Positions 49,501 through 58,612 of a DNA stretch of 64,000 nt are shown one piece after another. The position numbers were made by a program, and so were the translations under genes. The notes beneath the pieces are model-generated. The model worked only from the letters and a program-made list of their open reading frames with translations. It was not told the origin of the DNA and made no database searches. The DNA is from Plazaster borealis (taxonomy: Eukaryota > Echinodermata > Asteroidea > Forcipulatida > Labidiasteridae). The DNA lies in assembly GCA_021014325.1 (NCBI GenBank), contig CM037472.1, forward strand, positions 38,836,234-38,900,233, given 5' to 3'. How positions within the stretch are numbered: the first letter of the stretch is position 1; the number at the start of each line of letters is the position of its first letter.

Positions 49501-51186
49501 TGCGTGTGACCTCAATACATCCGCTAATTAATGCACTTATTTACCTACGGAAGCCAGCCAATCACAGAGGCACACATTACAGTACATTGACCAGATTTTC
49601 CCGCCATCTGGTTAATCCTGTAGGACTTTGCACTCATGGATAACACAACCCTTCTGTGTCATTTTGATTTTGAGGGGGCTTTAATGGAAACAATCAGAAA
49701 TTCATATTATGAACAAAAGACATTATAGTTTTGTTTAGGCCTGTGTGAAAATACTGTTTAACGGGAACAAAACGTAAACATTTAAATGGATCATTTTGCA
49801 CTATGAATTGAAGTTGGTGCATATTTCATTCGAAATATAAAACCGGATGGCGGCCAGGTTATGAACTGAAGTTGGTGTGTGCATATTTTATTCGAAATGG
49901 AAAACCGGATGGCGGCCTGGTTATCCTTCTCAAGCAGAGGGCGTGTCTTTTCTATGATTGACTTGCATACAAGTGGATGAATTTGAAGTACCTGCTGCTA
50001 ATTCAAGTTTTCGAACTGGACTTTCATCGTCGCCCAAACTTAGTGGCTAAGTGGTTAAGAAAATTGCTCCAGAATGTGGGTTCAAATCCCACTCGAGTAG
50101 ACTGATGGGTATCTTCCGCGGTACCGAGAAAGCACTGATTATAACGTGCTTACCAACCCCTTACGGGTAAAACCAAATGAACATCTTTCTTTATTCCAGG
50201 TGTAATTATTAAATCTTCTTTCAAAAGGTTACAACAATCACTATAAATGCAAGAAAGTTTGACCTCAAATTTAATCCGTAAACTATGCTACCAATTAAAA
50301 TAGGCATATCTTTTACTCATGCAAATTGAACTGAGATACCTTGTAAATGGCATTGTGGGTGGAAGTCTTGTGTGTTCCACACCATCAGTCACAGAGGAAG
50401 GGTGAAAAGCTAACGACCATTAAACGTTCGTATTAACCCATTGGCCAATCCTTACGTTTTGAGTGTCAGTTTGGGACGGTGATTTGTCTCACAAATGCAT
50501 GTCTGCATTAGTTTTATTTGAGTTCACAACAGCAGCGTCTAGAATAACACGATGGCCAAGAAGTAGGTGTCTATACTATGTAGGGCCTACACCAAAACCA
50601 GTCGGTAAACAAACCCAACTACTCTACAACTGTCAACTCCATTCTAGTCCAACAGTATCTCAAACCCTAGCATCAATCACGGTCTCATGACAAGACGGAC
50701 ATACTCTCATTATAGGCAGCACTCTTGACTAGTGTTACCAAATGCCTGCTTGTGGGCGAGACTACATCGAGCGACGAATAACGGAGTTTTATCTGTGTGC
50801 AGTCTTTTCTGATTTTTGTTTAAACTAAATATGTTTATATATTTATCTCTTTCCAGAAATCCATTTTGTGCATATGCGCCATCGCCCTGCTCATGGAAGC
50901 CGTTATAGGAGCACCTTTTGCAGAAATGGCCGACTCCATGGAAGGTGAAGAGTCTCAAGAGATCAGTAAGAGAGTACGGGACATCCTTTCCCCGATTCAC
51001 GATCTGGACAAGAGGAAGGCAAACCTGTGCGCCATGGACTGTTTCAGCTGCTTCAAATTGATCCGAAACGTCACCCCAGACCAGTGTGTAAAAGGCTGCG
51101 AAAGGAGGCACATGGTTAATGATGGGTCGTACAGCTATGACAGGAAGATGTGGAATCGCTGTTTTGTATACCTCGCCGGGAGATAA
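42264..51186 (+). CDS. Eclosion-hormone-type neuropeptide precursor, two coding exons
   Basis: Joined coding segments 42264-42266 and 50857-51186 give a 110-residue secreted peptide precursor. The first exon supplies only ATG, followed at once by the donor GTAAGT; the second begins after a pyrimidine-rich tract and CAG. The split adds Lys-Ser-Ile-Leu to a hydrophobic run and completes a signal peptide (residues 1-19, cleavage predicted at VIG/APFA). Lys-Arg sites lie at 39-40 and 53-54. The mature peptide from about residue 55 has six cysteines at 59, 63, 66, 78, 82 and 103. The spacing C-x3-C-x2-C-x11-C-x3-C matches eclosion-hormone peptides; the last gap (20 residues) looks longer than in insects. 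There is one N-glycosylation sequon (Asn72-Val-Thr). The chain ends Ala-Gly-Arg, so C-terminal amidation is possible. Family knowledge: such peptides are secreted and three-disulfide; in insects they act through a receptor guanylyl cyclase at ecdysis, and in echinoderms the role is unclear. The family call is by eye. Confidence 0.85.
43118..43290. repeat. Dispersed hairpin repeat, family E (copy 1)
   Basis: The shared words GGAATTCGGCACACAGTCAG, TCATCAAAGGCA and ATCAACTACCTGCC match the 54600 and 44700 copies. A 12-base inverted pair, TGCCTTTGATGA (43151) and TCATCAAAGGCA (43231), frames the middle. Noncoding. Confidence 0.5.
43755..44215. repeat. Repeat block with inverted GTGTCACTTCGTGAAAACG words
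   Basis: TTCACGAAATGACACAAATC and GTGTCACTTCGTGAAAACGG are an inverted pair around a GCGCGCGCG run at 43899-43907; a third related word is at 43780. The right part (44105-44215) is the same family as 8760-8930. Confidence 0.5.
44680..44880. repeat. Dispersed hairpin repeat, family E (copy 2)
   Basis: In reverse it shares GGACAAATCTGCGATGGCC and the ATGCCAAATTCCATG block with the 54.6-kb copy. Its centre folds: TAGAATAACAGCAATG pairs with CATTGCTGGTTATTCTA (about 44810-44870). A further piece of the family may lie at 44940-45000. Confidence 0.55.
45295..45674 (+). mobile_element. TTAA-ended MITE, family A, with duplicated right end
   Basis: Complete copy inside the neuropeptide intron. About 80 bases after its right TTAA, a second right end occurs (TAATTACCAAACGTGTACGA, to TTAA at 45785-45788). 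The 80 bases between are also found, inverted, at 47612-47694 next to another copy. Confidence 0.8.
45675..45758 (+). repeat. 80-bp segment present inverted at 47612-47694
   Basis: TTTGGGCTTGATCCATTGTG through TAAACACATTGTCCTT is exactly or nearly the complement of 47612-47694. Each copy lies beside a family A element. Confidence 0.8.
45757..45788 (+). mobile_element. Solo right end of family A MITE
   Basis: Only the terminal stretch GAGTAATTACCAAACGTG through CCTTTAA is present. It is either the remnant of a second element or a duplicated terminus created when the 45295 copy and its flank were copied. Confidence 0.6.
46068..46855 (-). pseudogene. LINE C-terminal fragment with tail, inside the neuropeptide intron
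   Basis: Minus-strand translation ending at 46763 reads CSIIDKTVKLEGPKLWNSLN followed by PQLKPL and a stop, a LINE ORF2 C-terminus. The plus-strand word CAGTTCAGTTCAGTTTATTT at about 46068-46085 is the complement of a typical LINE tail ending AAATAAACTGAACTGAACTG. Between them lie AAAT microsatellites and a flanking 15-base inverted pair. Confidence 0.55.
46220..46597. repeat. 15-bp inverted pair flanking AAAT microsatellites
   Basis: CTTGTGCGTTGAGCC at 46220-46234 and GGCTCAACGCACAAG at 46583-46597 are exact complements. Between them are AAAT/AATA microsatellite runs (46316-46350 and 46483-46540). Confidence 0.7.
47612..47694 (-). repeat. Inverted partner of 45675-45758
   Basis: AGGACAATGTGTTTACATGC through ATGGATCAAGCCCAAA complements the 45.7-kb segment. 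About 88 bases separate it from the family A element at 47782; in the other copy those bases are missing. Confidence 0.8.
47782..48155 (-). mobile_element. TTAA-ended MITE, family A
   Basis: Complete copy inside the neuropeptide intron, opposite in orientation to the copy at 45295, with TTAA at 47782-47785 and 48152-48155. The palindrome is imperfect (CTTTTCTTGCAAGAGG). The pair could form a 2.9-kb inverted repeat in the transcript. Confidence 0.8.
48767..49060 (+). mobile_element. Internally deleted family A MITE
   Basis: The left end with TTAA at 48767 is intact, but the central palindrome and part of the next module are missing (from the CACCCTTGTTG block straight to ATTTTATTATTTTAG), as is the last part of the right terminus after CCAAACG at 49060. 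Confidence 0.72.
49806..49924 (+). repeat. Tandem duplication, about 60 bp x 2
   Basis: GAATTGAAGTTGGTGCATAT through AACCGGATGGCGGCCAGGTT is repeated immediately as GAACTGAAGTTGGTGTGTGC through AACCGGATGGCGGCCTGGTT, with a short indel. Confidence 0.75.
50030..50175 (+). mobile_element. tRNA-derived SINE at the 3' end of the neuropeptide intron
   Basis: A box TGGCTAAGTGG (50044-50054) and B box GGTTCAAATCC (50079-50089) are followed by CCACTCGAGTAG and a body with CCGAGAAAGCACTGA. Head and body resemble the 9893 and 18690 copies. Confidence 0.6.
50857..51186 (+). CDS. Main coding exon of the eclosion-hormone-type precursor
   Basis: This exon opens directly after the acceptor CAG at 50854-50856 and reads AAA TCC ATT TTG, continuing the phase-0 start codon from the upstream exon. 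It encodes residues 2-110, covering nearly all of the signal peptide, an acidic spacer (residues 20-38), a short 12-residue peptide between the two Lys-Arg sites and the cysteine-rich peptide. The stop TAA is at 51184-51186. No in-frame ATG exists before Met14 of the joined product. A start at Met14 would lose the signal peptide, which strongly favours the spliced start. Its base composition is richer in G and C than the flanking intron. Confidence 0.88.
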   Translation, partial: KSILCICAIALLMEAVIGAPFAEMADSMEGEESQEISKRVRDILSPIHDLDKRKANLCAMDCFSCFKLIRNVTPDQCVKGCERRHMVNDGSYSYDRKMWNRCFVYLAGR

Positions 51187-52210
51187 GCCTTGACTGGAGA
51201 CCAGCAAAAAAGGCCACCAGTTTTAAAACGACAACAGATTGTTTCAAATTAATTGTAACTATAGGTGTGGGTTGAAAGCTCACTTCTCTGAAGAGCCCTT
51301 GTGCGGGTTTTGAAAAAAGATTATTGTAACAAGGCAAGTTGGACCATGATTCAAATCTGTTATGTTGTTTTTTTGCTAAAATAAAAAACCCTAAGAAAAC
51401 AAAATAACAGGTGAAACTAAGTTGACCACAACCAAAAGAAGCACTTTCTCCTTTGCAGAAGAGTTAAATGACTTCCCAATGCCCACAGTCATGTGATGGA
51501 CTTCTTTCTTTTTTCCAGTACAACCATTGTGTTCACACTATCTAAAAATGTTAAATTATTTCTTGGTGTGTGTTGAGTAAATACAAGAGGGAAAAACTAT
51601 AGTTACCTCAATTAATTGTAAATACTGTTCTTGATTTTGGGCTAAATTGCCTTGGAGTTTCGGTTGGTTAAATGTCAACAGCTTCTGCCACAAGCAGACA
51701 CATTTTGTCAAATTTCCTGTATTTTCTCTAAACTGTTGGCCAGAAATCAATGCTAAGTAAGACAATCCCATAGCACAAGCACTTGACCAGTACGGGAGAT
51801 CTGCCACTTAAATACAAAGCAAGTGCAATCATTCTGTGCTAACCCCTAAGGCAGAGAATGGTATTCAATATTGCACAAAATGCTGCTGCGTGGACATACG
51901 AATGGCTTTGAGAATTGATATGGAGTTTGTTCTCGAATCCATGTTGTATTTATTGAGGTGTACACATTCTGTACAGGTTAAGCCATTTTGGTTTGGTGTG
52001 AAGTTTAAAGTTGCACAATGCTTCGCTACAGACGAATAATATACACCACTGCTGACATCATGGCAACATTATTGATATAAAATTAAAGACTAAAGAAAAT
52101 TAAGTTGAGTGACTCTTTGTCAAAGCATAAATAGTGGACTAATCTCGTCTGGAGGAAGTTAGACATGAAATGTGTGGTCAATAAATACAGTGTTGTGAAT
52201 GAATAATAAT
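51187..52210 (+). other. 3' untranslated region, inferred
   Basis: Sequence after the stop codon is AT-rich with no supported gene. An AATAAA at 51380-51385 could end a short form but has no clear GU-rich follower. The AATAAA at 52180-52185 has one and is the better end. Small open frames here (for example 51836-52039) show no recognisable domain. Confidence 0.45.
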
Positions 52211-52235
52211 AGCCTGCTTTGTGTGTATTTGATAA
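52180..52235 (+). terminator. Polyadenylation signal
   Basis: AATAAA at 52180-52185 is followed 30-50 bases later by the GU-rich stretch TGCTTTGTGTGTATTTG, the normal layout of an animal cleavage and polyadenylation site. It would give the neuropeptide transcript a 3' UTR of about 1 kb. Confidence 0.45.
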
Positions 52236-53429
52236 TGCACATTGTGTAGCATTCTGCAACAATACCAGGCATTTCTTGTTTCTATTACTGACTATTTTGG
52301 ATAAATACCAAACCAAATCAGAATGTGTAATGACAAGTATATGGATGCATCAAATGTCAGGGGGTGATTAACCTTTCAGGATATTGCAAAACGTTGTTGG
52401 CCTTTATCCAACCTTACCTTCCCCGTCCAGAAAAAAAAGCCGATCCGCTTAGCCAGGCTCGTTCAAGTGTGTATGTATATATATATTTATTTTCACTTGA
52501 AATGTTCAATTTTATTAAAAAGATGGGACTTCGAAAAGGTACTATTGAACGTTTGCTCGTTGCCGAGATTAATATTTGCGTGGTTCTATATCTTTAAGGA
52601 TGGAGATTTCGGGGAATCATAATCTGGGCAAAAAAATGTCCACACACATGTTGTGCGGAAAATATTGCTTAACAAGTGTAAGTACTATCTTAAGGCTAAG
52701 CAAGGCCAACAAATATGTCAGCTCATAGCATTTTCATCGTTTAGGACCATAAAATTATTCATAACCTTTAAAAGGTCACGATTATGATAAATGTAAAAGA
52801 TATAGTTTAGTTAAATCAATAAACACTACGTACTATTTATTATTTTTTTTATTCAGATTTTTGAGGGTAGTTTTCGGTTCCGTATGGGTTAGTCTCCCGG
52901 TTCCTTAAATTAGTTTTCGGTTCCAGAGGTTTGTTTTTTTGCGGTTTGTGGGATGGTTTATCTTCTATCTTAATTGCATATCTGCAATGGTGGCTCAATC
53001 AGTGGATCTGCTGACAATATGAATAATTCATAAGGTGAAAAAGCAGTTAATTTAGCCCTCTCGGGACCTTGCTTTGTATGATTATAACGAGGTCTGGCAG
53101 AGTTTGGCTCGCTCATTAAATTGTATTCCCGGTGTATCTGGGACTAACAAAATATACAATATTTATTGTCATTTATTTAAAGATTTTGTATCTGTATGCA
53201 AAGAACAGATTACTGGAAGTTTCAAATCAGAAGAAAATCAGGCTACGTTTAAGCTAAACAAGGAAGAGGTCAAATAGCTCGGTTTTTTGCAGCAGATGTG
53301 TTTTTGTGAAAGCTGGTTATCGTTGCTATGGTCTCTGAAGGTTTTGCAGAGGGAATTTCAAACACTAATTCTGGTGAATAGCCCTTCACATAAATGCAGT
53401 TACATATCTTAAAATGCTGCAATTGTTTA
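52236..53429. other. Downstream of the gene; no supported gene
   Basis: AT-rich. A short GTTTTCGGTTCC word repeats three times at 52868-52935. No exon recognised. Confidence 0.4.
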
Positions 53430-53535
53430 CCGGGTTCCTCTTGAAAGTGGGAGCTTCCGGTGGGATTCAAACCCACAACCTTTCATGTGATAGAGCAGAT
53501 GACTCAACCATCTGATAAGCAAGCTCCAATCCCCT
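53430..53535 (-). mobile_element. tRNA-derived SINE head
   Basis: GGATTCAAACC at 53463-53473 is an inverted B box; CTCAACCATCTGATAAGCAA on its right holds the inverted A-box region. The body on the left (GCTTCCGG, CTTGAAAGTGG) does not clearly match the other SINEs. Confidence 0.45.
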
Positions 53536-54609
53536 CTTAGCAGCGGGTACATACGAGCACTTAATGACGTCATTCTTCAATAGGGGAAGCGCCAATCCAA
53601 ATTAATATACAAGTCAGACAAATTGATTGATTAATATAATAAGCCAGGTACACTTGTTTTGCTTGGAATGTCTGTTATTAATTTTATCCCAATCAATTTG
53701 TTATAAAGCAGATGTATGGACTGTGGCACCATTACCGATTTGAACTTTCTATTCATATTCCTATCACAAGTTTATTTACTTTTTTGTAACAGAGCAAGCA
53801 GTCAAATTACTTCGTCCAAAGGTGTTCAAAAACTGAGACCTTTCGATCGTAGCTGATCCAGATAATTTTGTCCTTACATTGTACCTGCCTTTTAGCAACA
53901 CATAAGGTCTTTTCCCATGAAATGATAGCGATTTCAGAATTCATCTGAACTGAGAGTGTTTTGTTTTTTATACCCAGTTGTGGGGATGACAATGTCACGC
54001 CACTGATGCATTATGAGTAGTACATAACATACATTCCAATAACTCTAAAAACTGAACTGTTTAATAAAGCATTTTTGTCGTTGACAACTATTTATCCAGT
54101 TGAATCTAACTAAACTATAAAGTAAAACTATTAAAGTGAAATCTATAGGTAAAATGTCTCTTTCATTTAGGAAGAGGTCGCTGCGGAGCTGTTATAGAAA
54201 TTATCTACTAGTTTAATCCGTTGAATTATATTGATTAAGTTAACATGTGCCTGTCAATAAAGAAGTGTATTTATATACAATCCTTGCAATCGGCTTCAAT
54301 ATTGTCGTCTCATAAATCAGGCCTGTAAATTGTTGTTCAAGGTCTTGGTCTTAGTGACCCTAATGTTTCCATTAAATATTTCAAAAGGATGTGCTTGTTC
54401 TCAGGGAAAGTGGTATTGTTCCTAAAATGTGGACCCCCCCCCCCTCACTCCCCACCGCAATAAAAACTTAAATATACTTGAATCCATTCGGTAGATTGAG
54501 GGGGGGAAGGGGGGAAATTACAATATCTTAATTGTTTTGATTTTTAAAAGCATGAAATCGAAATCAAGAGTCGATGAAAATTTACCGAAATGTGGAGAGG
54601 GGAAATATT
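53536..54609. other. No supported gene
   Basis: AT-rich with a C run at about 54429. Nothing recognised. Confidence 0.4.
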
Positions 54610-54820
54610 GGGCGGGGGGAACTATAGGTAGAATAGCAAGCAATTTTCAAAATTTACAAAATGGCTGCCATTGCTTGTTGTTCTACCTACATTTTTTCGA
54701 AGGACAAATCTGCGATGGCCCTATAGCAAAATAATCTCTCCCATGACATATTGTGACTGTGTGCCAAATTCCTTGCTGGTATCATCAAAGGCACAATCCC
54801 ATCACCTACCTACCTTACTA
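54610..54820. repeat. Dispersed hairpin repeat, family E (copy 3)
   Basis: The central stem AGGTAGAATAGCAAGCAA / TTGCTTGTTGTTCTACCT at about 54627-54690 is followed by the family words GGACAAATCTGCGATGGCC, GTGCCAAATTCC and CATCAAAGGCACAATCC. Confidence 0.55.
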
Positions 54821-54879
54821 TTTCGCAACCATAAGTCGAACAAAAAAACATTTCACAGCCCAAGAATTAACCCATACTA

Positions 54880-55055
54880 CAGTCGACCCTCGTTATAAAA
54901 AGCAATATGGTTCTGCTTATAAAGAAAGATTACATTCTGAAGTCCCGACCCTCATTTCTGCTCTGTGTTTCTTTGTTTTGCTGTCCTCTTACAACAACGT
55001 TCCTGTTATAAAGAGTAATTTGTCCCAGCAACCTTGTTAGCGCGAGAGTCGACTG
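54880..55055. mobile_element. pogo/Tigger-like MITE with TA target duplication
   Basis: The ends CAGTCGACCCTCGTTATAA and, on the other strand, CAGTCGACTCTCGCGCTAAC match the CAGTCG-type termini of pogo/Tigger transposons (Tc1-mariner superfamily). TA dinucleotides flank both sides (54878-54879, 55056-55057). At 176 bp it has no transposase and depends on one elsewhere. Confidence 0.75.
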
Positions 55056-55744
55056 TATATGATTAATTTGAAGACGTTGCGTACAATATTATGGGAAAAC
55101 AATTTCTTACAAATATTAATTGCTTAATTTCCCTGGTAACAATCCAAACTAATATGAAGACAAATAATGTCCAAGTTGTAAAGCAATTTAAAATAAATTG
55201 GTAGGATTTATTTCCTTCAAATTTCATTGGCTGAAATTTTTACCCCAAGCCTGTTCAGTCTGCCCTTATAATTAATAACCGTAAATAAACATTGCATTAA
55301 CAGTGTACCGTCGATACAGATTCACTCGAGGGGTGAAGTATACGGGGCAACGTTACAACACACTGACCACAACTTGTCGGATCCGGACGGCGGCAACGCA
55401 GCAGGACATTCGTGTCGCAAGCATTTAGGGAAGGGGAGTATGAAAAGCTACGGATCTTAAACCTTCCCATCAAGAAAGTGCCGATCCATTAGAGCGCTTG
55501 TCCCATATCTGGAACTCTCTACAACAACTTCCTGACGAGAGCGTTTGTCGGCTGTTTTAATTGTTATCTCAAAAAGGGCCGGAAAGCATAAACATGAAGC
55601 TTGTGATGTATGGAACTCTTCACTGTAAGTTATGTAAAACTATGCGCGTGTTATTAATAATGCCAGGAGAACTAGAAAGGGGGGGGTGTCACCACTCCTA
55701 GGTTCTTCAAATGTGACTCTTTAAAGGGTCACAGCCCCGTTTTT
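55056..55744. other. No supported gene
   Basis: Contains a slightly GC-richer strip at 55310-55560 (CGGATCCGGACGGCGGCAAC and on), with no recognised frame. Confidence 0.35.
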
Positions 55745-56205
55745 CCTTAAGAAGAGCACAATCCTTCTTCCCCTCACGAGTCATGGTTTTTAGAGGAACA
55801 CAGTCCTTCTTTGATCAACGCATTCCTTCTTTTCCTCATGAGTCATGGTTTTAAGAAGAAAACATTCCTTCTTTTCCTCGTGAGTCATGGTTTTAAGAAG
55901 AACACATTCCTTCTTTTCCTCGTGAGTCATGGTTTTAAGAAGAACACATTCCTTCTTTTCCTCGTGAGTCATGGTTTTTTAGAGGAACACAGTCCTTCTT
56001 TGATCAACGCATTCCTTCTTTTCCTCATGAGTTATGGTTTTAAGAAGAACACATTCCTTCTTTTCCTCGTGAGTCATGGTTTTAAGAAGAAAACATTCCG
56101 TCTTCGAATGACGTATTCCTTCTTTTCCTCGTGAGTCATCTTTTTGAGAAGAACATATTCCTTCTACTCCTAATAAGTCATTATCTTGAGAAGAAACCAC
56201 TCCTT
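55745..56205. repeat. Minisatellite of 42-bp units
   Basis: The unit ATTCCTTCTTTTCCTCGTGA continuing with GTCATGGTTTTAAGAAGAAC repeats about ten times. A variant block with AGAGGAACACAGTCCTTCTT followed by TGATCAACGC occurs twice (near 55792 and 55982), marking a higher-order duplication of about 190 bases. The period is 14 codons, so both strands stay open in several frames; the minus-strand peptide repeats THEEKKECVLLKTM. Confidence 0.85.
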
Positions 56206-56643
56206 TTCCTCACGTTGGAATGACACATTTCATAAAAGCATTATGATGTTAATATGTTTTAAATGAGTCTCAAGAATATAACATTATTAACACAATGATT
56301 TGCTTTGGTTTATACATACTTTGTTTATTTCTCTTGCCTGCCATGGAAGCGAAATAGAATAGGATCCAACACATCCCCCTCTCCAAACTTGACAATGATC
56401 ACCAGCACTAATTCAATACCGAAACACAATTCACCCTATCCGTAGAAACTTATACCCCCTGTATGTGCAGTTAGGAGGCACCTTGAAATTAGCAAGATTT
56501 TTGGGGGTGGTATATACAATTCTATGTTCATGTTATAACTTTTAAAACAATCTCCCTGCACGGTATGCAGTCAAAACTGAGCATAATGCTGTTATCATGT
56601 CTTTCTCTATGAACCACTGCAGAATGTTACTAAGGCATTTACT

Positions 56644-57075
56644 TCAAAATAACTTTCCAGTTGTTCGAAATGAGTTCGTACCCGTGCTGCACCTCACACG
56701 ATGTCTTAACCTTTGGTACCGTAATAAGTGAATGACCGTATAATTACCGCTCTGACATTGTCTTGAGTTTGATAATGATTCCGGTGGGACTTTGGCACAG
56801 AGGGTCAAGAGCGTCGATCGAAGTTGACGGGGCAGGATCTTGTGTAAATGTACCTCGCCTGTAATGGCCCAGTGAAGGATGTTAAGTAAGCAGACTTGAG
56901 ACCAAAAGTTCCCCTGAGGATTTGTAGCTATGGAAGTTAAGTCTTTGGGGGACTTTGTGGCCAAATTACGGATCATTTCCATAGTTCTTGTTTTTGTAGA
57001 ATGGTGATTTATAGATCGGGATAAGTAATAAGTAAGTATAGAAAAAATACGACCATCAAGTTGATTGAGGTCCAT
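56644..57075 (-). CDS. Unrecognised 143-codon open frame, possibly a repeat remnant
   Basis: This is among the longest uninterrupted frames in the window. It begins at ATG near 57075 and ends in a stop at 56644-56646. The peptide is rich in Leu, Ser, Arg and Thr, with no signal peptide, membrane segment or motif that I can name. Local base composition is slightly richer in GC than its flanks. It may be a fragment of a retroelement or a chance frame. No ribosome context or splice borders support it. Confidence 0.12.
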   Translation of the reverse strand: MDLNQLDGRIFSILTYYLSRSINHHSTKTRTMEMIRNLATKSPKDLTSIATNPQGNFWSQVCLLNILHWAITGEVHLHKILPRQLRSTLLTLCAKVPPESLSNSRQCQSGNYTVIHLLRYQRLRHRVRCSTGTNSFRTTGKLF

Positions 57076-57354
57076 ATTAATAACTTATAAAGTCATCCTT
57101 TTTTAGGACACGTGTGGACTGACATACTTCCTACTACTGTTTTGAAAATTTGAGAGGTAAATTTGTCCATACGAAGATTATAAACTAGGATGAAACACGT
57201 AAGGTCATTTTAAAAGCAAACATCATATATTTACAGAATGGGCGCCCCTCTTCCCCATGTTTATGGATATTTTTCCCAAAGAAAGAAAATCTGAATTGAG
57301 ATGAATGGTGATGTGTCCAAAATTTAATGAGCCATCTGATATTTATAAGGAAAT

Positions 57355-57430
57355 TATGATAATAATACCAACACTTGGTTCTTATATAGCGCACATATTC
57401 TGTAGCTAGATCAAGGAGCTGTAACAACAT
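57355..57430 (-). mobile_element. SINE/LINE tail fragment
   Basis: Read on the minus strand it contains GCGCTATATAAGAACCAAGT followed by an ATT-rich tail, the same word as at 59405-59440. It lies just outside the left end of the possible 1.9-kb TTAA element, in inverted orientation to the right-hand copy. Confidence 0.45.
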
Positions 57431-57835
57431 TATTGTTCTTGTTTAGTGGGCATCCTTTTAGACCATTCCTCAAACTTGTTCAACTACCATACAACCCAAA
57501 GCTGCTTAAAGGGACACACCGGTTACCTGTTTACGTAATTTAGTCATGTAGAATCAAAGACAATTATTTCTTGATGGTTTTTATATTTTTTTAATACAAA
57601 AATATCACGTAATTAACGAGAAAAGACCGACAAAAGCAAAAGCGGTCAAAGGTCATCGTATACGCTTTACCAGCCGTTGCAAGTGTCAAATTTACGGGAT
57701 ACATGCTATATGCAATGTTGCAAGTAGACTGGTGCTCTGTATGTGTAAGTGTTTTACTACGACAAGGCATGAGGATCCAGTCCACGTTATCCATTTGAAA
57801 GTGTGTATAAACAACGGACATGGAAACCGGTCAAC

Positions 57836-58330
57836 TCGCCCCCAGCAAAGACGCCAAATACAAAGTCGCCAACTACAATGTCGCCCCTAGCAAAGTCGCC
57901 CCCTTACATACAAACTCGTCCCCTCTCAAAGTCGCCCCTCACAAAGAAATGTAACAAATTGGTATGATTGGACTTCAGGAGAACGAAAGTAGTTTGAGGG
58001 AACAAAATTAGCTATCTTGAGGGAACGAAAGAGGAATTCTTGGGAACAAAATCTCATTGCGAGAGAACGAACGCGTACTTTTAGGGAGCGAAAGCATACT
58101 TCGGGTGAATTAAAGTATATTTCGGACAAAAAATTCAAAGTCGTATTTCGAGGAAACGAAAGCTTTTTTTTAGGGAACGAAATCTCCTTTCGAGCTAACT
58201 AAAGTATATTTCTTGCGAACAAAATCATATTTCGAGGAAATGAATGCGTATCTTCAGGGAACGTAAGCGTATTTCCGTGGAACTTAATCGTATTACGGGG
58301 GAAAGAAAGCGTGTTAAAGGGAACGTGAAC
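57836..58330. repeat. CAAAGTCGCCCC and GGGAACGAAAGCG degenerate tandem fields
   Basis: From 57836 to 57950, CAAAGTCGCCCC-type units repeat at 15-20 bases. From about 57975 to 58330 a second field repeats GAGGGAACGAAAGCGTATTT-like units of roughly 20-24 bases with heavy divergence. The units contain inverted words (CGAAA/TTTCG). Confidence 0.55.
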
Positions 58331-58567
58331 CTATTTTTCTAGAAATAATCTATTTTGTTACCTAGAAAAACACATTGCGTTCACAAAATGAAAAATGATA
58401 TTTTGTGAGACAAAATTACATTTTCATCGAATTAAATAATATTTTAAGTAAACGAAATGATTTTGTTGGAATTTTGTGTGTCGAGGGATGCAATAGAAAT
58501 TTCGAGTGAGGTATTTTTGTCTACCTTTTAATTTTAATTTCTTTTTCACTTGTCCCTTCAGGGGCTC

Positions 58568-58612
58568 CGTTTTTTTTTTGTTTTTTTTTTTTTTTTTTTG
58601 GGGGGGGCTCGT
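58568..58612. repeat. T and G homopolymer run
   Basis: Long T runs interrupted by one G, then a GGGGGGG run. Other homopolymers of C or G occur at about 11317-11330, 16831-16857, 25737-25760, 28771-28790 and 54429-54440. Confidence 0.8.

Larger units (their letters stand above)
42267..50856 (+). other. Intron of the neuropeptide gene (about 8.6 kb, phase 0)
   Basis: The boundaries are GTAAGT at 42267 and TTTCCAG at 50851-50856. The intron is filled with repeats: four TTAA-ended elements (45295, 45757 fragment, 47782, 48767), copies of a hairpin-bearing repeat (43118, 44680), a LINE fragment on the minus strand (46068-46855), AAAT microsatellites and a SINE (50030). I see no further coding exon inside it. 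Confidence 0.75.

Noticed and set aside
51380..51385. AATAAA as the main polyadenylation site
   Set aside because: No GU-rich element follows; kept only as a possible minor site compared with 52180.
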